Shown piece after piece: positions 33,720 through 41,884 of a stretch of 64,000 nt of DNA (positions are counted from its first letter, which is position 1; each line of letters opens with the position of its first letter). The translations under genes were made by a program, and so were the position numbers. Under the pieces are notes generated by a model that saw nothing but the letters and a program-made list of their open reading frames with translations, had not been told where the DNA came from and searched no databases. Source of the stretch: Streptomyces sp. NBC_01428 (lineage in GTDB: Bacteria > Actinomycetota > Actinomycetes > Streptomycetales > Streptomycetaceae); the NCBI RefSeq assembly GCF_036231965.1, contig NZ_CP109499.1, forward strand, positions 6,696,001-6,760,000. The letters are read 5' to 3'.

Positions 33720-34694
33720 GTGCAGCAGAACCGCGCACTCCCCGCCGCTCCCGGCGGCCCCGCCTCGTCCGGACACCGGCCGCACCGGCTCACGAGCCGT
33801 CTGGTGCGGGCCGGTCTCGCGGCGCTCCTGGCCGCGGGCGGACTCGTCGCCGCCCAGGCCACCGGAGCGCAGGCCGCCCCGGAACCGGCCGTCGCGGCGC
33901 AGCTCGCCGCGAACCCCTACGAGCGCGGCCCCGCCCCCACGACGGCCAGCATCGAGGCGACCCGCGGGTCGTACGCCGTCTCGCAGACCAGCGTCTCCTC
34001 GCTGTCGGTGTCCGGCTTCGGCGGCGGCACCATCTACTACCCGACCTCGACGAGCGACGGGACCTTCGGCGCGGTCGCCATCTCCCCCGGATACACCGCG
34101 TACCAGTCGTCCATATCCTGGCTCGGGCCGCGGCTCGCCTCCCAGGGCTTCGTGGTCTTCACCATCGACACCCTGACCACCCTCGACCAACCCGACAGCC
34201 GCGGGCGGCAGTTGCTCGCCGCACTCGACTACCTGACCCAGCGCAGCTCCGTGCGGACCCGGATCGACAGCACCCGGCTCGGCGTGATGGGACACTCCAT
34301 GGGCGGTGGCGGCACGCTGGAGGCGGCGAAGAGCCGTCCTTCGCTCCAGGCGGCCATCCCGCTCACCGGCTGGAACCTCGACACCACCTGGCCGGAGATC
34401 AAGACGCCGACCCTGGTCGTGGGCGCCGACGGTGACACGATCGCGCCGGTGGCCACGCACTCCGAGCCCTTCTACCAGAGCCTGCCGAGCACCCTCGACA
34501 AGGCCTACCTGGAACTGCGGGGCGCCACCCACTTCACGCCCAACAGCTCGAACACCACGATCGCGAAGTACAGCATTTCGTGGCTGAAGCGGTTCATCGA
34601 CGACGACACCCGCTACGAGCAGTTCCTGTGCCCGCTGCCGCAGGCGTCCCTGACGATCGCCGAGTACCGGGGCACCTGCCCGCACACCTCCTGA
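33720..34694 (+). CDS. lipA: secreted triacylglycerol lipase / polyester hydrolase (cutinase-like)
   Basis: 324 residues, very like the Streptomyces exfoliatus lipase and the type I cutinase-like group that includes PET-hydrolysing enzymes. A long signal peptide (1-~52, core LVRAGLAALLAAGGLVAAQA, ATGAQA) is followed by a short propeptide and the mature start ANPYERGPAPT (~64). Triad: Ser193 (GHSMGGGG), Asp239 (GADGDTIAPV) and His271 (ATHFTP). Oxyanion residues Tyr125 and Met194 and the substrate Trp218 are kept, and Cys304-Cys320 can form the C-terminal disulfide. GTG 33720 is preceded by GAGAGGAT. The LuxR gene downstream is probably its activator, as in lipAR operons. Confidence 0.93.
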   Translation: MQQNRALPAAPGGPASSGHRPHRLTSRLVRAGLAALLAAGGLVAAQATGAQAAPEPAVAAQLAANPYERGPAPTTASIEATRGSYAVSQTSVSSLSVSGFGGGTIYYPTSTSDGTFGAVAISPGYTAYQSSISWLGPRLASQGFVVFTIDTLTTLDQPDSRGRQLLAALDYLTQRSSVRTRIDSTRLGVMGHSMGGGGTLEAAKSRPSLQAAIPLTGWNLDTTWPEIKTPTLVVGADGDTIAPVATHSEPFYQSLPSTLDKAYLELRGATHFTPNSSNTTIAKYSISWLKRFIDDDTRYEQFLCPLPQASLTIAEYRGTCPHTS

Positions 34695-34717
34695 CCCCGA
34701 CCCGCACAACCCCGTGC

Positions 34718-34755
34718 GCGGGTGACGGCCACCGGAAGCGGTGGCCGTCACCCGC
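34718..34755. terminator. perfect hairpin after the lipase gene
   Basis: GCGGGTGACGGCCACC-ggaagc-GGTGGCCGTCACCCGC, a perfect 16-bp stem 23 bases after the stop. No T-run. It lies between lipase and the LuxR gene, so read-through would be limited. Confidence 0.7.
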
Positions 34756-34963
34756 GTCCGCGCCCCACCTCGGGAGGGGTGCGACCGCCGGGGTTCCTTG
34801 GCGCGGCGGCACTTGTGCCGGTGCACAAGCCTTGCCCCCCAGGCCTGGGAGCCCGCCCAGCCGGCACCCCGTCGGCGCCCTGTCCTTCCTGGTCACAGCG
34901 GGTTTCCGGGGTGAGTCGGGCAAGTGAACGCGGGTCTTCCGCCTTCGTTTACGCGGAAGTAAC

Positions 34964-37351
34964 GTGACGGTCGTGACGGGAAACGCGACTGCGCGAAGTC
35001 CACTCCGGACAGCGGGCCGGAGCGCCTTACCGCCGCCCTCGCACGGGGCGGCACACGAACCGGGCCGGAGCCGCGACCCCGGCCGCCCCACTCCTCCCGG
35101 GTGCCCGGCGGATCCCCCCGACCTGCCGGGCTCCACACCGCCCCGGGCCGCAGCGACCGTTCCCGAGCCGCGCGACCGCGCCGACGACGCCGGTACCGGA
35201 CCGGCCGCACGCCGTCCCGGGAGCCCCCGGAGCCGGGACCCGCAGGACGGTTCCGAACACCGGGTGCCGCCGGGCGACCCGCGTCGAACGGCGGCCGTAT
35301 ACGACCCCGGCCCGCGGGGCCCCGCCCGGTCCGGTGGACGCTCGGGGCCCGGAGGAGCGCCGGGGGGCGTGCCGACCACCACCGGCGAACTCCCAGGCTC
35401 CACAACGGAGTCCGTTACCGGGTCCGCCCGTCCCGGCGAACCGGCGGCCGTGCCTCCGGCCGCCGACGGGCGTACCCGAGCCGCCGAACCTCCGGGCCCC
35501 ACAGCGCGCCCCCGTGCCGGGTCCGCCCGCCCGGGCGAACCGTCGACTGTGCCTCCCGTCGATGCCGGATGCACGGAATCCGCCGGACTCGCCCTCCCCG
35601 CCGGGGGAGCCGAAGCGGGGCCGGCCGGCGGCGACGGGTTCGCGGGCGCGGATTCCGCCGGTCCCGCATCCGGGCCCGGCTCGGGAACCGCCGACGGAAC
35701 CGCCGACGGAACCGTCGTCGGGACCGGAAGCGCCCTCGGGATCATCGACGCGGCGGAGCGGGCCCGTCTCGCCGGACGTCCGGCCCGGGCGCGGGAGTTG
35801 CTCGCGCGCGCCGGGTACGAGGGGGCGCCCGACGTGGTCCGCGGGGCGGCCCAGTTGGTGAACGGGCAGCTCGGCCTCCAGGACGGTCCCGTCGCCGACG
35901 CCCGCGAAGTGCTGCTGCTGGCGGCCGAGTTGCTGGCCGAGGCCGAGCCCGCCCGCGCCCTGGCCGCCCGGCTCGCCGCGATGGAGGCCGCCTGGGCGAT
36001 GGGCGACGCGGCGGCCTGCCTGGAGGCCCTCGACCCCGGGCCCGGACGGCGCGGATCCGACGACGTGAACCCCGTTGCGGGGGCCACGCGTTCCGGGGCA
36101 CCGGGCCACGTGGCCGGGCCGCCGGAGGGCGACGGCGGGGTCGCCGCGTACCGGGCGGGGATGTCGGCGGTCATGCGGGGCCGGCTGGACACCGGACGGA
36201 CGCGGCTGCGGGAAGTGGTCGACGGGGCGGGGGCCGCCGGGGTCCCCGACGGTCCCGAGTCCCTGCTGCTGGCCGGGGGAGCCGCGCTCGTGGCCGGGGA
36301 CCTCGCCGCCGCCTGCCGGGCCAGCTCCCGTGCGCTGGCCGTGGCCAGGGCGCGCGGACCGCGCATCCTGGTCGCCCAGGCCCTGGAACGCCTTGCCTAC
36401 GGGGAACTGCGGGCCGGCCGGCACGCGCGCGCCCGCGCCCACGCCGAGGACGGCCTGCGCACCGCGCTCGCGGCCGGGCAGAGCAACCTCGTGGCCCACC
36501 ATCACGCGATCCTCGCGCTGGCGGCGTCCGTCGAGGGGTCGCAGGAGGCCGTCGCGGAGCACGCGTCCGCCGCCGAGCGCATCGCCGCACCGCACGGCCT
36601 CGCGCAGGCGGCCACCCTGTCCCAATGGGCGCGGGCCCGTGCCGATCTGGCCCGTGGCCGGCTCCCGGAGGCCGCCGCGCGGCTCGGACCGCTGGTCGGC
36701 GCCGGGCCCCGGCACGGGCACTTCGCCCTGCGGATGCTCGCCGTCCCCTGCTTCGTCGAGGCGGCCGCCCGCACCGGCCAGGCGGAGGCCGCCCGGTCGG
36801 CGCTCGCCGAGTTCACGCACTGGGCCGCGCAGGGCGCCGATCCCCAGGCACCCGCACAACTGGCCCGCTGTCAGGCGCTGTTGAGCGACGGTGACAGCTG
36901 CGAGCCGCTGTACGCCGCCGCGCTCGCCCACCACGAGGAAGCCGGCGGCGACTTCGAGCGCGGCCGTACCCAACTCCTCTACGGCGCATGGCTGAGGCGG
37001 CGCCGCCGCCCGGGGGAGGCCCGCGGGCGCCTTCGGGACGCGCTCGTGTCCTTCGAGCGGGGCGGCGCGCTGGGCTGGGCCGCGCAGACGAGAGCGGAAC
37101 TGCGGGCCACAGGCGACGCTGCCCCTGCCGAACCGGTGGGTCCACTGGCCCTCCTGACACCCCAACAGCTGCGGATCGCCCGCTGTGTGGCGGAGGGAGC
37201 GACCAACCGCGAGGTGGCGCTGCGTCTGTCGGTCAGCCCCCGCACGGTGGACCACCACCTGCGGAATGTCTTCGCCGCCCTGGGGGTCCGCTCCCGGGTG
37301 GAACTCTCCCGCTGGGTGGACCGCGCGGAGAAGACCACCGCACACCCCTAG
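34964..37351 (+). CDS. LuxR-family transcriptional regulator (LipR-like), N-terminus unusual
   Basis: Up to 795 residues. The C-terminal ~65 residues are a LuxR HTH (LTPQQLRIARCVAEGATNRE, RLSVSPRTVDHHLRNVF). Residues ~250-720 are Ala/Arg-rich helices in TPR-like order. Large LAL regulators such as LipR begin with a P-loop ATPase, but no GxxGxGK(T/S) is found here. The first ~240 residues are Pro/Gly/Arg low complexity with repeats (GSARPGEP twice, GTADGTADGT), so the true start may be downstream, or the ATPase domain has been lost. GTG 34964 has GGAAG 5 bases upstream. Its place after the lipase gene suggests it regulates that gene. Confidence 0.75.
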   Translation: MTVVTGNATARSPLRTAGRSALPPPSHGAAHEPGRSRDPGRPTPPGCPADPPDLPGSTPPRAAATVPEPRDRADDAGTGPAARRPGSPRSRDPQDGSEHRVPPGDPRRTAAVYDPGPRGPARSGGRSGPGGAPGGVPTTTGELPGSTTESVTGSARPGEPAAVPPAADGRTRAAEPPGPTARPRAGSARPGEPSTVPPVDAGCTESAGLALPAGGAEAGPAGGDGFAGADSAGPASGPGSGTADGTADGTVVGTGSALGIIDAAERARLAGRPARARELLARAGYEGAPDVVRGAAQLVNGQLGLQDGPVADAREVLLLAAELLAEAEPARALAARLAAMEAAWAMGDAAACLEALDPGPGRRGSDDVNPVAGATRSGAPGHVAGPPEGDGGVAAYRAGMSAVMRGRLDTGRTRLREVVDGAGAAGVPDGPESLLLAGGAALVAGDLAAACRASSRALAVARARGPRILVAQALERLAYGELRAGRHARARAHAEDGLRTALAAGQSNLVAHHHAILALAASVEGSQEAVAEHASAAERIAAPHGLAQAATLSQWARARADLARGRLPEAAARLGPLVGAGPRHGHFALRMLAVPCFVEAAARTGQAEAARSALAEFTHWAAQGADPQAPAQLARCQALLSDGDSCEPLYAAALAHHEEAGGDFERGRTQLLYGAWLRRRRRPGEARGRLRDALVSFERGGALGWAAQTRAELRATGDAAPAEPVGPLALLTPQQLRIARCVAEGATNREVALRLSVSPRTVDHHLRNVFAALGVRSRVELSRWVDRAEKTTAHP
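35420..35722 (+). repeat. short direct repeats in the 5' part of the LuxR gene
   Basis: GGGTCCGCCCG followed by a CGGCGAACCG or GGGCGAACCG block occurs near 35420 and 35518, about 100 bases apart. A 12-base unit GGAACCGCCGAC occurs twice and then once with changes near 35687-35722. They encode low-complexity protein repeats. Confidence 0.5.
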
Positions 37352-37464
37352 GTACCGACTGGGCGGTATGTCATCCTGCGGGATCAGGAGGTCCGGAGCA
37401 CCCGTGTGCCGCGCGTCGGCCGCCGGGACCGGCCGGACCGAGCCGACTCCGGTGGAGGACAGCG

Positions 37465-38889
37465 ATGCAGCACCTCGTACCCGCCCACGGCCGGCCCCTG
37501 CCCGGACGGCGGCCCCTGGTACCGGCCGCGCGCTCCGCCGTCGACGCGGAGGCGCTCTCGGTCCTGCACCGCGCCGCCCGGGCGCTGATGGCGGGCCTGC
37601 CCGAACTGACCGAGCGTCTGATGACCCTGCTGAGGGAGCGTGAACCCGCCTACCGCACGGCGATGGAGGCCGACGCGGACGGTGTGCGCGACGAGGTGCA
37701 GCGTTCGTTGCGGCTCAACGTCGGCTCCCTGATCCGGCCCGGCGAACTGCGCGAGGACGCCCAGCGCTGCTCCTGGGCCATCGGCAGGGCGCGGGCCGAA
37801 CGCGGACTCCCGCTGGACGCCCTGCTGCGCGCCTTCCGTCTCGGCGGCGGCATGATCTGGCAGGAACTCGTCGACGAGACGACCCGCCGGCATCCCGCCG
37901 ACGCCCGTCTGCTCGTCCATGTGGCCGCGGATGTCTGGAACTTCGTCGACGACCACTGCGCCGTGGTGGCCGACGCCTACCGGCAGACCGAGCGCGAACT
38001 GATGTGGCGCCGCGAGAACAGGCTGCGCCTGATGACGGCCGCGCTGCTCGACGGCACCGCGCGGATCGCCGACCTGCCCGCCACCGCGGCCGCCCTCGGC
38101 CTCCCCGAACAGGGGAGATACGCGGTCGTCCTGGCCCGTCTGCCGGCCGGCCGGGCGTTCGCCGACGCACGGAGCCAGGTGCGCCTCTCGGGCCTGCGGG
38201 TCCTGTGGTACCGCGACCGTGACCGCGACGGCGCGGGCAGCTACGGCATCGTGCTGCTCGGCGGCCACCCCCACGACGGGGACGGACCGGGCCACGGCCA
38301 CGAGAGCGGACTCCTCGACACCGGCGCCGGACCGGCGTACGGCACGGAGGAGCGGCCCTCGGACAGCGGTGACGCCGGCGACGGACCGGACGAGGGGCGC
38401 CCATGGGCGTACGGACTCGACGTGGACGCCGGGGAGATCGCCCGTCGGCTGACCGCCCCGCCGGTGGCCCGGATCGGGGTCAGCCCGGTGGTGGAGGGAC
38501 TCGCGGCGATCGGTGACGCCCGCCGCCTGGCCGACACCGCCCTGCGGGCCTGCCCCCGGTCCGGCGGCACCGTCGTGCTGGAGGAGCACCTGCCCGCGGC
38601 GCTCGTCGTCTCCGCGCCGGCCCTCGGCGCCGCGCTCGCCGAGCGGGTCCTCGGGCCGCTGCTGCGGCTGGACCTGTCCGACCGGGACATCATGCTGGAC
38701 ACCCTCACGGCCTGGCTCGCCTGCGACGGCTCCGCCCAGCGGGCCGCAGGGCGGCTCTACTGCCACCGCAACACGGTCCTGAACCGGCTGCGCCGCTGCG
38801 AGCAGCTCACCGGCCGCTCGCTGACCCGCCCGGCGGACGTGGTGGAGCTGTCCCTGGCGCTGGCCGCGCACACGCTGCTCGACCCCTGA
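37465..38889 (+). CDS. PucR/CdaR-type transcriptional regulator
   Basis: 474 residues. The N-terminal ~190 (ALSVLHRAARALMAGLPELT) is the helical RsbRD-like sensor domain found in Streptomyces PucR proteins. A GGDEF-like central domain follows (YAVVLARLPAGRAF) and is interrupted by a ~50-residue Gly/Asp-rich insert (HPHDGDGPGHGHES). The C-terminal PucR HTH reads LAARLYCHRNTVLNRLRRCE-like (GRLYCHRNTVLNRLRRCEQL). ATG 37465 has GGTGGAGGAC just upstream, which decides against the longer frame. Target genes are unknown; it lies 113 bases after the LuxR gene on the same strand. Confidence 0.88.
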   Translation: MQHLVPAHGRPLPGRRPLVPAARSAVDAEALSVLHRAARALMAGLPELTERLMTLLREREPAYRTAMEADADGVRDEVQRSLRLNVGSLIRPGELREDAQRCSWAIGRARAERGLPLDALLRAFRLGGGMIWQELVDETTRRHPADARLLVHVAADVWNFVDDHCAVVADAYRQTERELMWRRENRLRLMTAALLDGTARIADLPATAAALGLPEQGRYAVVLARLPAGRAFADARSQVRLSGLRVLWYRDRDRDGAGSYGIVLLGGHPHDGDGPGHGHESGLLDTGAGPAYGTEERPSDSGDAGDGPDEGRPWAYGLDVDAGEIARRLTAPPVARIGVSPVVEGLAAIGDARRLADTALRACPRSGGTVVLEEHLPAALVVSAPALGAALAERVLGPLLRLDLSDRDIMLDTLTAWLACDGSAQRAAGRLYCHRNTVLNRLRRCEQLTGRSLTRPADVVELSLALAAHTLLDP

Positions 38890-38934
38890 GCGGCGCCCGG
38901 CGTCCTGTCGCGAGCGGAGCCCCGCCCGCGGCGT

Positions 38935-38976
38935 GAAAGGAAAGTTGCGCAATTTTTATTGCGCAACTTTCCTTTC
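38935..38976. promoter_or_regulatory. 19-bp palindromic operator overlapping the -35 of the ArsR/MFS promoter
   Basis: GAAAGGAAAGTTGCGCAAT-tttt-ATTGCGCAACTTTCCTTTC: perfect arms of 19 bp. Each arm contains the smaller palindrome TTGCGCAA. The right-hand TTGCGC (38959-38964) is 17 bases from TACGCT (38982-38987), forming a -35/-10 pair, so a bound regulator would block RNA polymerase. The most likely ligand is the ArsR-like protein encoded immediately downstream. Confidence 0.8.
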
Positions 38977-38981
38977 GTGTC

Positions 38982-38987
38982 TACGCT
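38982..38987 (+). promoter_or_regulatory. -10 of the ArsR/MFS operon, leaderless
   Basis: TACGCT ends 6 bases before ATG 38994 with a TTGCGC -35 at 17-bp spacing. The predicted start of transcription is the A of the start codon, and there is no Shine-Dalgarno. Confidence 0.65.
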
Positions 38988-38993
38988 GGCGGC

Positions 38994-39581
38994 ATGCCAC
39001 GCAAGGAAGACCGGCGGATCAGCGACATGGGGACGCTCAAGGCGATCGCCCACCCGCTCCGCATGCAGCTGTACCGCGCCCTGCACGTCGCCGGCGCGGC
39101 CACCGCGTCCCAGCTCGGTGAGCAGGTCGACGAGGCGCCCTCGCTCGTCAGTTACCACCTGCGCAAACTCGCCGAGCACGGCCTGATCGAGGAGGCCGAG
39201 CCGCGCAGCGGAGACGGCCGTGAACGCTGGTGGCAGGCGGCCTCGGAAGGCGTGAGCGTCCACGACGAGGACTTCCGGAGCGCCCCCGAGAAGGCCGCCG
39301 CCCACACCGCCTTCGCCCGGCTCCTCGTCGATCAGCGGGCCGCCCAGTACCGGCGCTTCCTGGACGAGCGGCACGCCTGGGGCGCCGCATGGGGCGACGC
39401 CGCGTCCGACTCCGAGTCCAACCTGCGTCTGACACCGGCCGAACTGAGCGCGCTCAACAAGGAGTTGCTCGACGTCATCCGGAAGTACGACGAGAAGGGC
39501 CGCACGGACGAGGCGGCAGGCGACACCGAGGGGCGCGAGCACGTCGCGCTGCACACGTACGGCTTCCCGTTCCGCGCCTGA
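38994..39581 (+). CDS. ArsR-like winged-helix transcriptional repressor
   Basis: 195 residues. The N-terminal winged helix (about 10-85) reads LKAIAHPLRMQLYRALHVAG, ATASQLGEQVDEAPSLVSYH and LRKLAEHGLIEEAEP, the layout of ArsR/HTH_20 proteins. The C-terminal ~100 residues are charged helices (AAHTAFARLLVDQRAAQYRR) and may dimerise or bind a ligand. No Cys is present, so metal sensing by Cys is excluded. The 19-bp palindrome over its own promoter argues for autorepression. It lies 19 bases before the MFS gene and probably controls that pump. Confidence 0.88.
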   Translation: MPRKEDRRISDMGTLKAIAHPLRMQLYRALHVAGAATASQLGEQVDEAPSLVSYHLRKLAEHGLIEEAEPRSGDGRERWWQAASEGVSVHDEDFRSAPEKAAAHTAFARLLVDQRAAQYRRFLDERHAWGAAWGDAASDSESNLRLTPAELSALNKELLDVIRKYDEKGRTDEAAGDTEGREHVALHTYGFPFRA

Positions 39582-39600
39582 CTCCGAGAGGACCCGGTCC

Positions 39601-41019
39601 GTGACCACGACCGTCATACCGCCCGCCGTCCGGCCCCCCGCCGGGCCCGCCCACCGCGACGGCAACGTACTGCGCTGGCTCGGTGCCTACACGGCCTCGA
39701 TGATCGGCGACAACGTCTTCTACATCGCCCTGTCCTGGGCGGCCGTCCGGTCCGGCACGCCCTCGCAGGCGGGGCTCGTGATGGCTGTCAGCGCCGTGCC
39801 GCGGGCCCTGCTGATGCTGGGCGGGGGAGTGGTCGCCGACCGGTTCGGGCCGCGCAGGGTGGTCATCGGGAGCGACGCGGTGCGGTGCGCGGCCGTCCTG
39901 ACCGTCGCCGCGCTGCTCTTCGTGGCGCATCCCGGGCTGTGGCTGCTGGCGCTGCTCGCCGTGGTCTTCGGCATCGTCGACGCCGTGTTCATGCCCGCCG
40001 TGGGCGCCCTGCCCGCCCGGGTCACCGGCCGGGACCAGCTCGCCCGGGTCCAGGGCATGCGCGGCCTCGCCGTCCGTTTCGCCAACGTGGTGGGCGCGCC
40101 CCTCGGCGGACTCGGCGTTGCCCTCGGCGGCTCGGCGACGGCGTTCGCGCTCGCCGGCCTGCTCATCGCGGTCTCGGTGCCGCTGCTGATCTCCGTACGG
40201 ATGCGGGAGACGCCGCCGGCCGGCGGCGCGAACACGGCGAACACGGCGGACGCGGCGAACACGGCGCCCGCTGGTGCCGAGGCCGTCGGCCCGCCCGGGG
40301 ACCCGGACGGCAGCCCGGACGGCGTCCCCGCGCGCGGGGACGCGTCCGGCCCGCACGCGCGCGTGCCCGACGCCGAGGACGGTGCGGCCGCGGTACCGGA
40401 GCGACCCGCCACCGCGTGGCGCGATCTGCGCGACGGACTGCGCTACATCCGTGGCCACCGGGTGCTCGCCCCGCTCATCGTCACCATCGCCCTCGGCGAC
40501 CTCGGCTTCGTCGGCCCCCTGAACGTGGGACTGGCCCTGCTCGCCGACCGGCGAGGATGGGGCGCTTCCGGCATGGGCCTCGTGGTCGCCGCCTTCGGCG
40601 CCGGCGCGGGAGCCGCCGCGCTGCTGCTGGCCTGGCGCGGCACCCTGCCGCGCGCCGGGAGCGCCGGCGCCGCGGCCCTCCTCGGCGGCTCGGTCGCCAT
40701 CGGCGCCCTCGCCCAGGTGCCGGGCGTGGGCGCGGCCGTCGGTGTCGCCCTCGCCATCGGACTGCTCGCCGGACTCAGCGGGGCCCTGTGCGGAGCACTC
40801 CTGCAGACCCAGTCCGACCCCGCCTACCTGGGCCGGGTCACCGCCGTCGCCGGCATCGTCAGTCTCGGCCTCGCCCCGCTCAGCATGCCGCTGACCGCCG
40901 CCGCCATCGGCTGGTGGGGCACCGGACCGGTCTTCGCCGGCAGCGCGGTCGTGTGCGGCCTCGGCGGGGTCGTCGCGCTGGCCGTACGGGACCTGCGGCG
41001 GGCCGAGCTGCCCCGCTGA
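39601..41019 (+). CDS. MFS transporter, probable drug efflux pump
   Basis: 472 residues with about 12 membrane segments in two halves. The first half begins RWLGAYTASMIGDNVFYIAL and has the motif A-like loop GVVADRFGPRRVVIGSDAVR. The halves are separated by an unusually long Ala/Asn/Gly/Pro-rich cytoplasmic loop (ANTANTADAANTAPAGAEA onward, about 60 residues). The architecture matches the MFS_1/macrolide-efflux-like group that pairs with ArsR-like repressors. GTG 39601 has GAGAGGA upstream. Co-transcribed with the repressor gene. The substrate cannot be read from the sequence. Confidence 0.9.
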   Translation: MTTTVIPPAVRPPAGPAHRDGNVLRWLGAYTASMIGDNVFYIALSWAAVRSGTPSQAGLVMAVSAVPRALLMLGGGVVADRFGPRRVVIGSDAVRCAAVLTVAALLFVAHPGLWLLALLAVVFGIVDAVFMPAVGALPARVTGRDQLARVQGMRGLAVRFANVVGAPLGGLGVALGGSATAFALAGLLIAVSVPLLISVRMRETPPAGGANTANTADAANTAPAGAEAVGPPGDPDGSPDGVPARGDASGPHARVPDAEDGAAAVPERPATAWRDLRDGLRYIRGHRVLAPLIVTIALGDLGFVGPLNVGLALLADRRGWGASGMGLVVAAFGAGAGAAALLLAWRGTLPRAGSAGAAALLGGSVAIGALAQVPGVGAAVGVALAIGLLAGLSGALCGALLQTQSDPAYLGRVTAVAGIVSLGLAPLSMPLTAAAIGWWGTGPVFAGSAVVCGLGGVVALAVRDLRRAELPR

Positions 41020-41106
41020 CGGGTTCGCGACCGAACGAGCCGGGAGCCCACACCGTCGGCCGGCGAACGACGACCGCCGAAGCGGGGGACTCCCGGCCCG
41101 GTGTCC

Positions 41107-41742
41107 TCAGATCCCCAGCTGCTTCCCTTCCTGAAGCCTGGTGATCGCCTCCTTGTCGCCGTCCAGCTCGACGTCCGCGACGGCCTGCCGGCCGAACGCG
41201 AACATCAGCAGCTCGGAGGGCTCGCCGGTCACCGTCACGACCGGCGTGTTCTTGTTCAGGACCGTCGTCTGGCCGTTCGGACGGCGCAGCACCACGCCCG
41301 TCGGGGTGCCGCGCCCCATCAGCCGTGCCGTGCGCTCCAGACGCGACCAGAGGGCCTCCTGGAACACCGCGTCCAGCGGGCGCGGAGTCCAGCCGGGCTG
41401 CGCCCGCCGCACGTCCTCGGTGTGGACGTAGAACTCGACCACGTTGGACGCCTCGTCGATCTGCTTCAGCGAGAACGGCGAGAACCGCGGCGGGCCCGTA
41501 CGGACCAGCTGGATCAGTTCCTCGTACGGCTTCGTGGCGAACTCGGCCATCACCCGGTCGAGGCGCGGGGCGAGCTGCTTGACGAGGAGGCCGCCGGCCG
41601 CGTCGGGGCGGCGCTCGCGGACCACCACATGGGCCGCGAGGTCCCGGGAGTTCCAGCCCTCGCAGAGGGTCGGGGCCTCCGGGCCCACGGCTTCCAACAG
41701 GTCGGCGAGAAGGAGTCGTTCACGCTTCGCATGGGTCGACAT
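41107..41742 (-). CDS. TIGR03085-type DinB/mycothiol-fold protein
   Basis: 211 residues of the maleylpyruvate isomerase/DinB-like metal-binding superfamily. The N-terminal part reads MSTHAKRERLLLADLLEAVG, APTLCEGWNSRDLAAHVVVRERRPD, where the conserved His (AAHVVVRE) is a metal ligand; YVHTEDVRRAQPGW provides the second HxED-type site. The C-terminal domain (VVTVTGEPSELLMFAFGRQ) is the usual SCP2-like tail. The reaction is unknown. ATG 41742 is preceded by TAGGCT with a 7-base gap, so the mRNA may be leaderless. Divergent from hisI. Confidence 0.87.
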   Translation of the reverse strand: MSTHAKRERLLLADLLEAVGPEAPTLCEGWNSRDLAAHVVVRERRPDAAGGLLVKQLAPRLDRVMAEFATKPYEELIQLVRTGPPRFSPFSLKQIDEASNVVEFYVHTEDVRRAQPGWTPRPLDAVFQEALWSRLERTARLMGRGTPTGVVLRRPNGQTTVLNKNTPVVTVTGEPSELLMFAFGRQAVADVELDGDKEAITRLQEGKQLGI

Positions 41743-41749
41743 GCCAGCC

Positions 41750-41755
41750 AGCCTA
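41750..41755 (-). promoter_or_regulatory. -10 for a leaderless TIGR03085-type gene
   Basis: TAGGCT on the minus strand, a good match to TANNNT, ends 7 bases before ATG 41742. Confidence 0.5.
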
Positions 41756-41871
41756 CGACCGGGTAGCCGGTCCGCCCAGTGGAGAACAGGGCGGATCCGG
41801 CCAGGCGTGCCCCGGGGACGGCCATCAGGTCCGGCCTGTGGACAACGGGCGGGTACGTCCGCCGGGCGCGG

Positions 41872-41877
41872 CACAAT
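41872..41877 (+). promoter_or_regulatory. -10-like hexamer for a leaderless hisI transcript
   Basis: CACAAT ends 7 bases before ATG 41885. No Shine-Dalgarno lies before the start. Confidence 0.45.
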
Positions 41878-41884
41878 GGCACGC

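Noticed and set aside
41020..41106. Terminator from GCCGGGAG and CTCCCGGC after the MFS gene
   Set aside because: The arms are separated by a 43-base loop, too long for a convincing intrinsic terminator.
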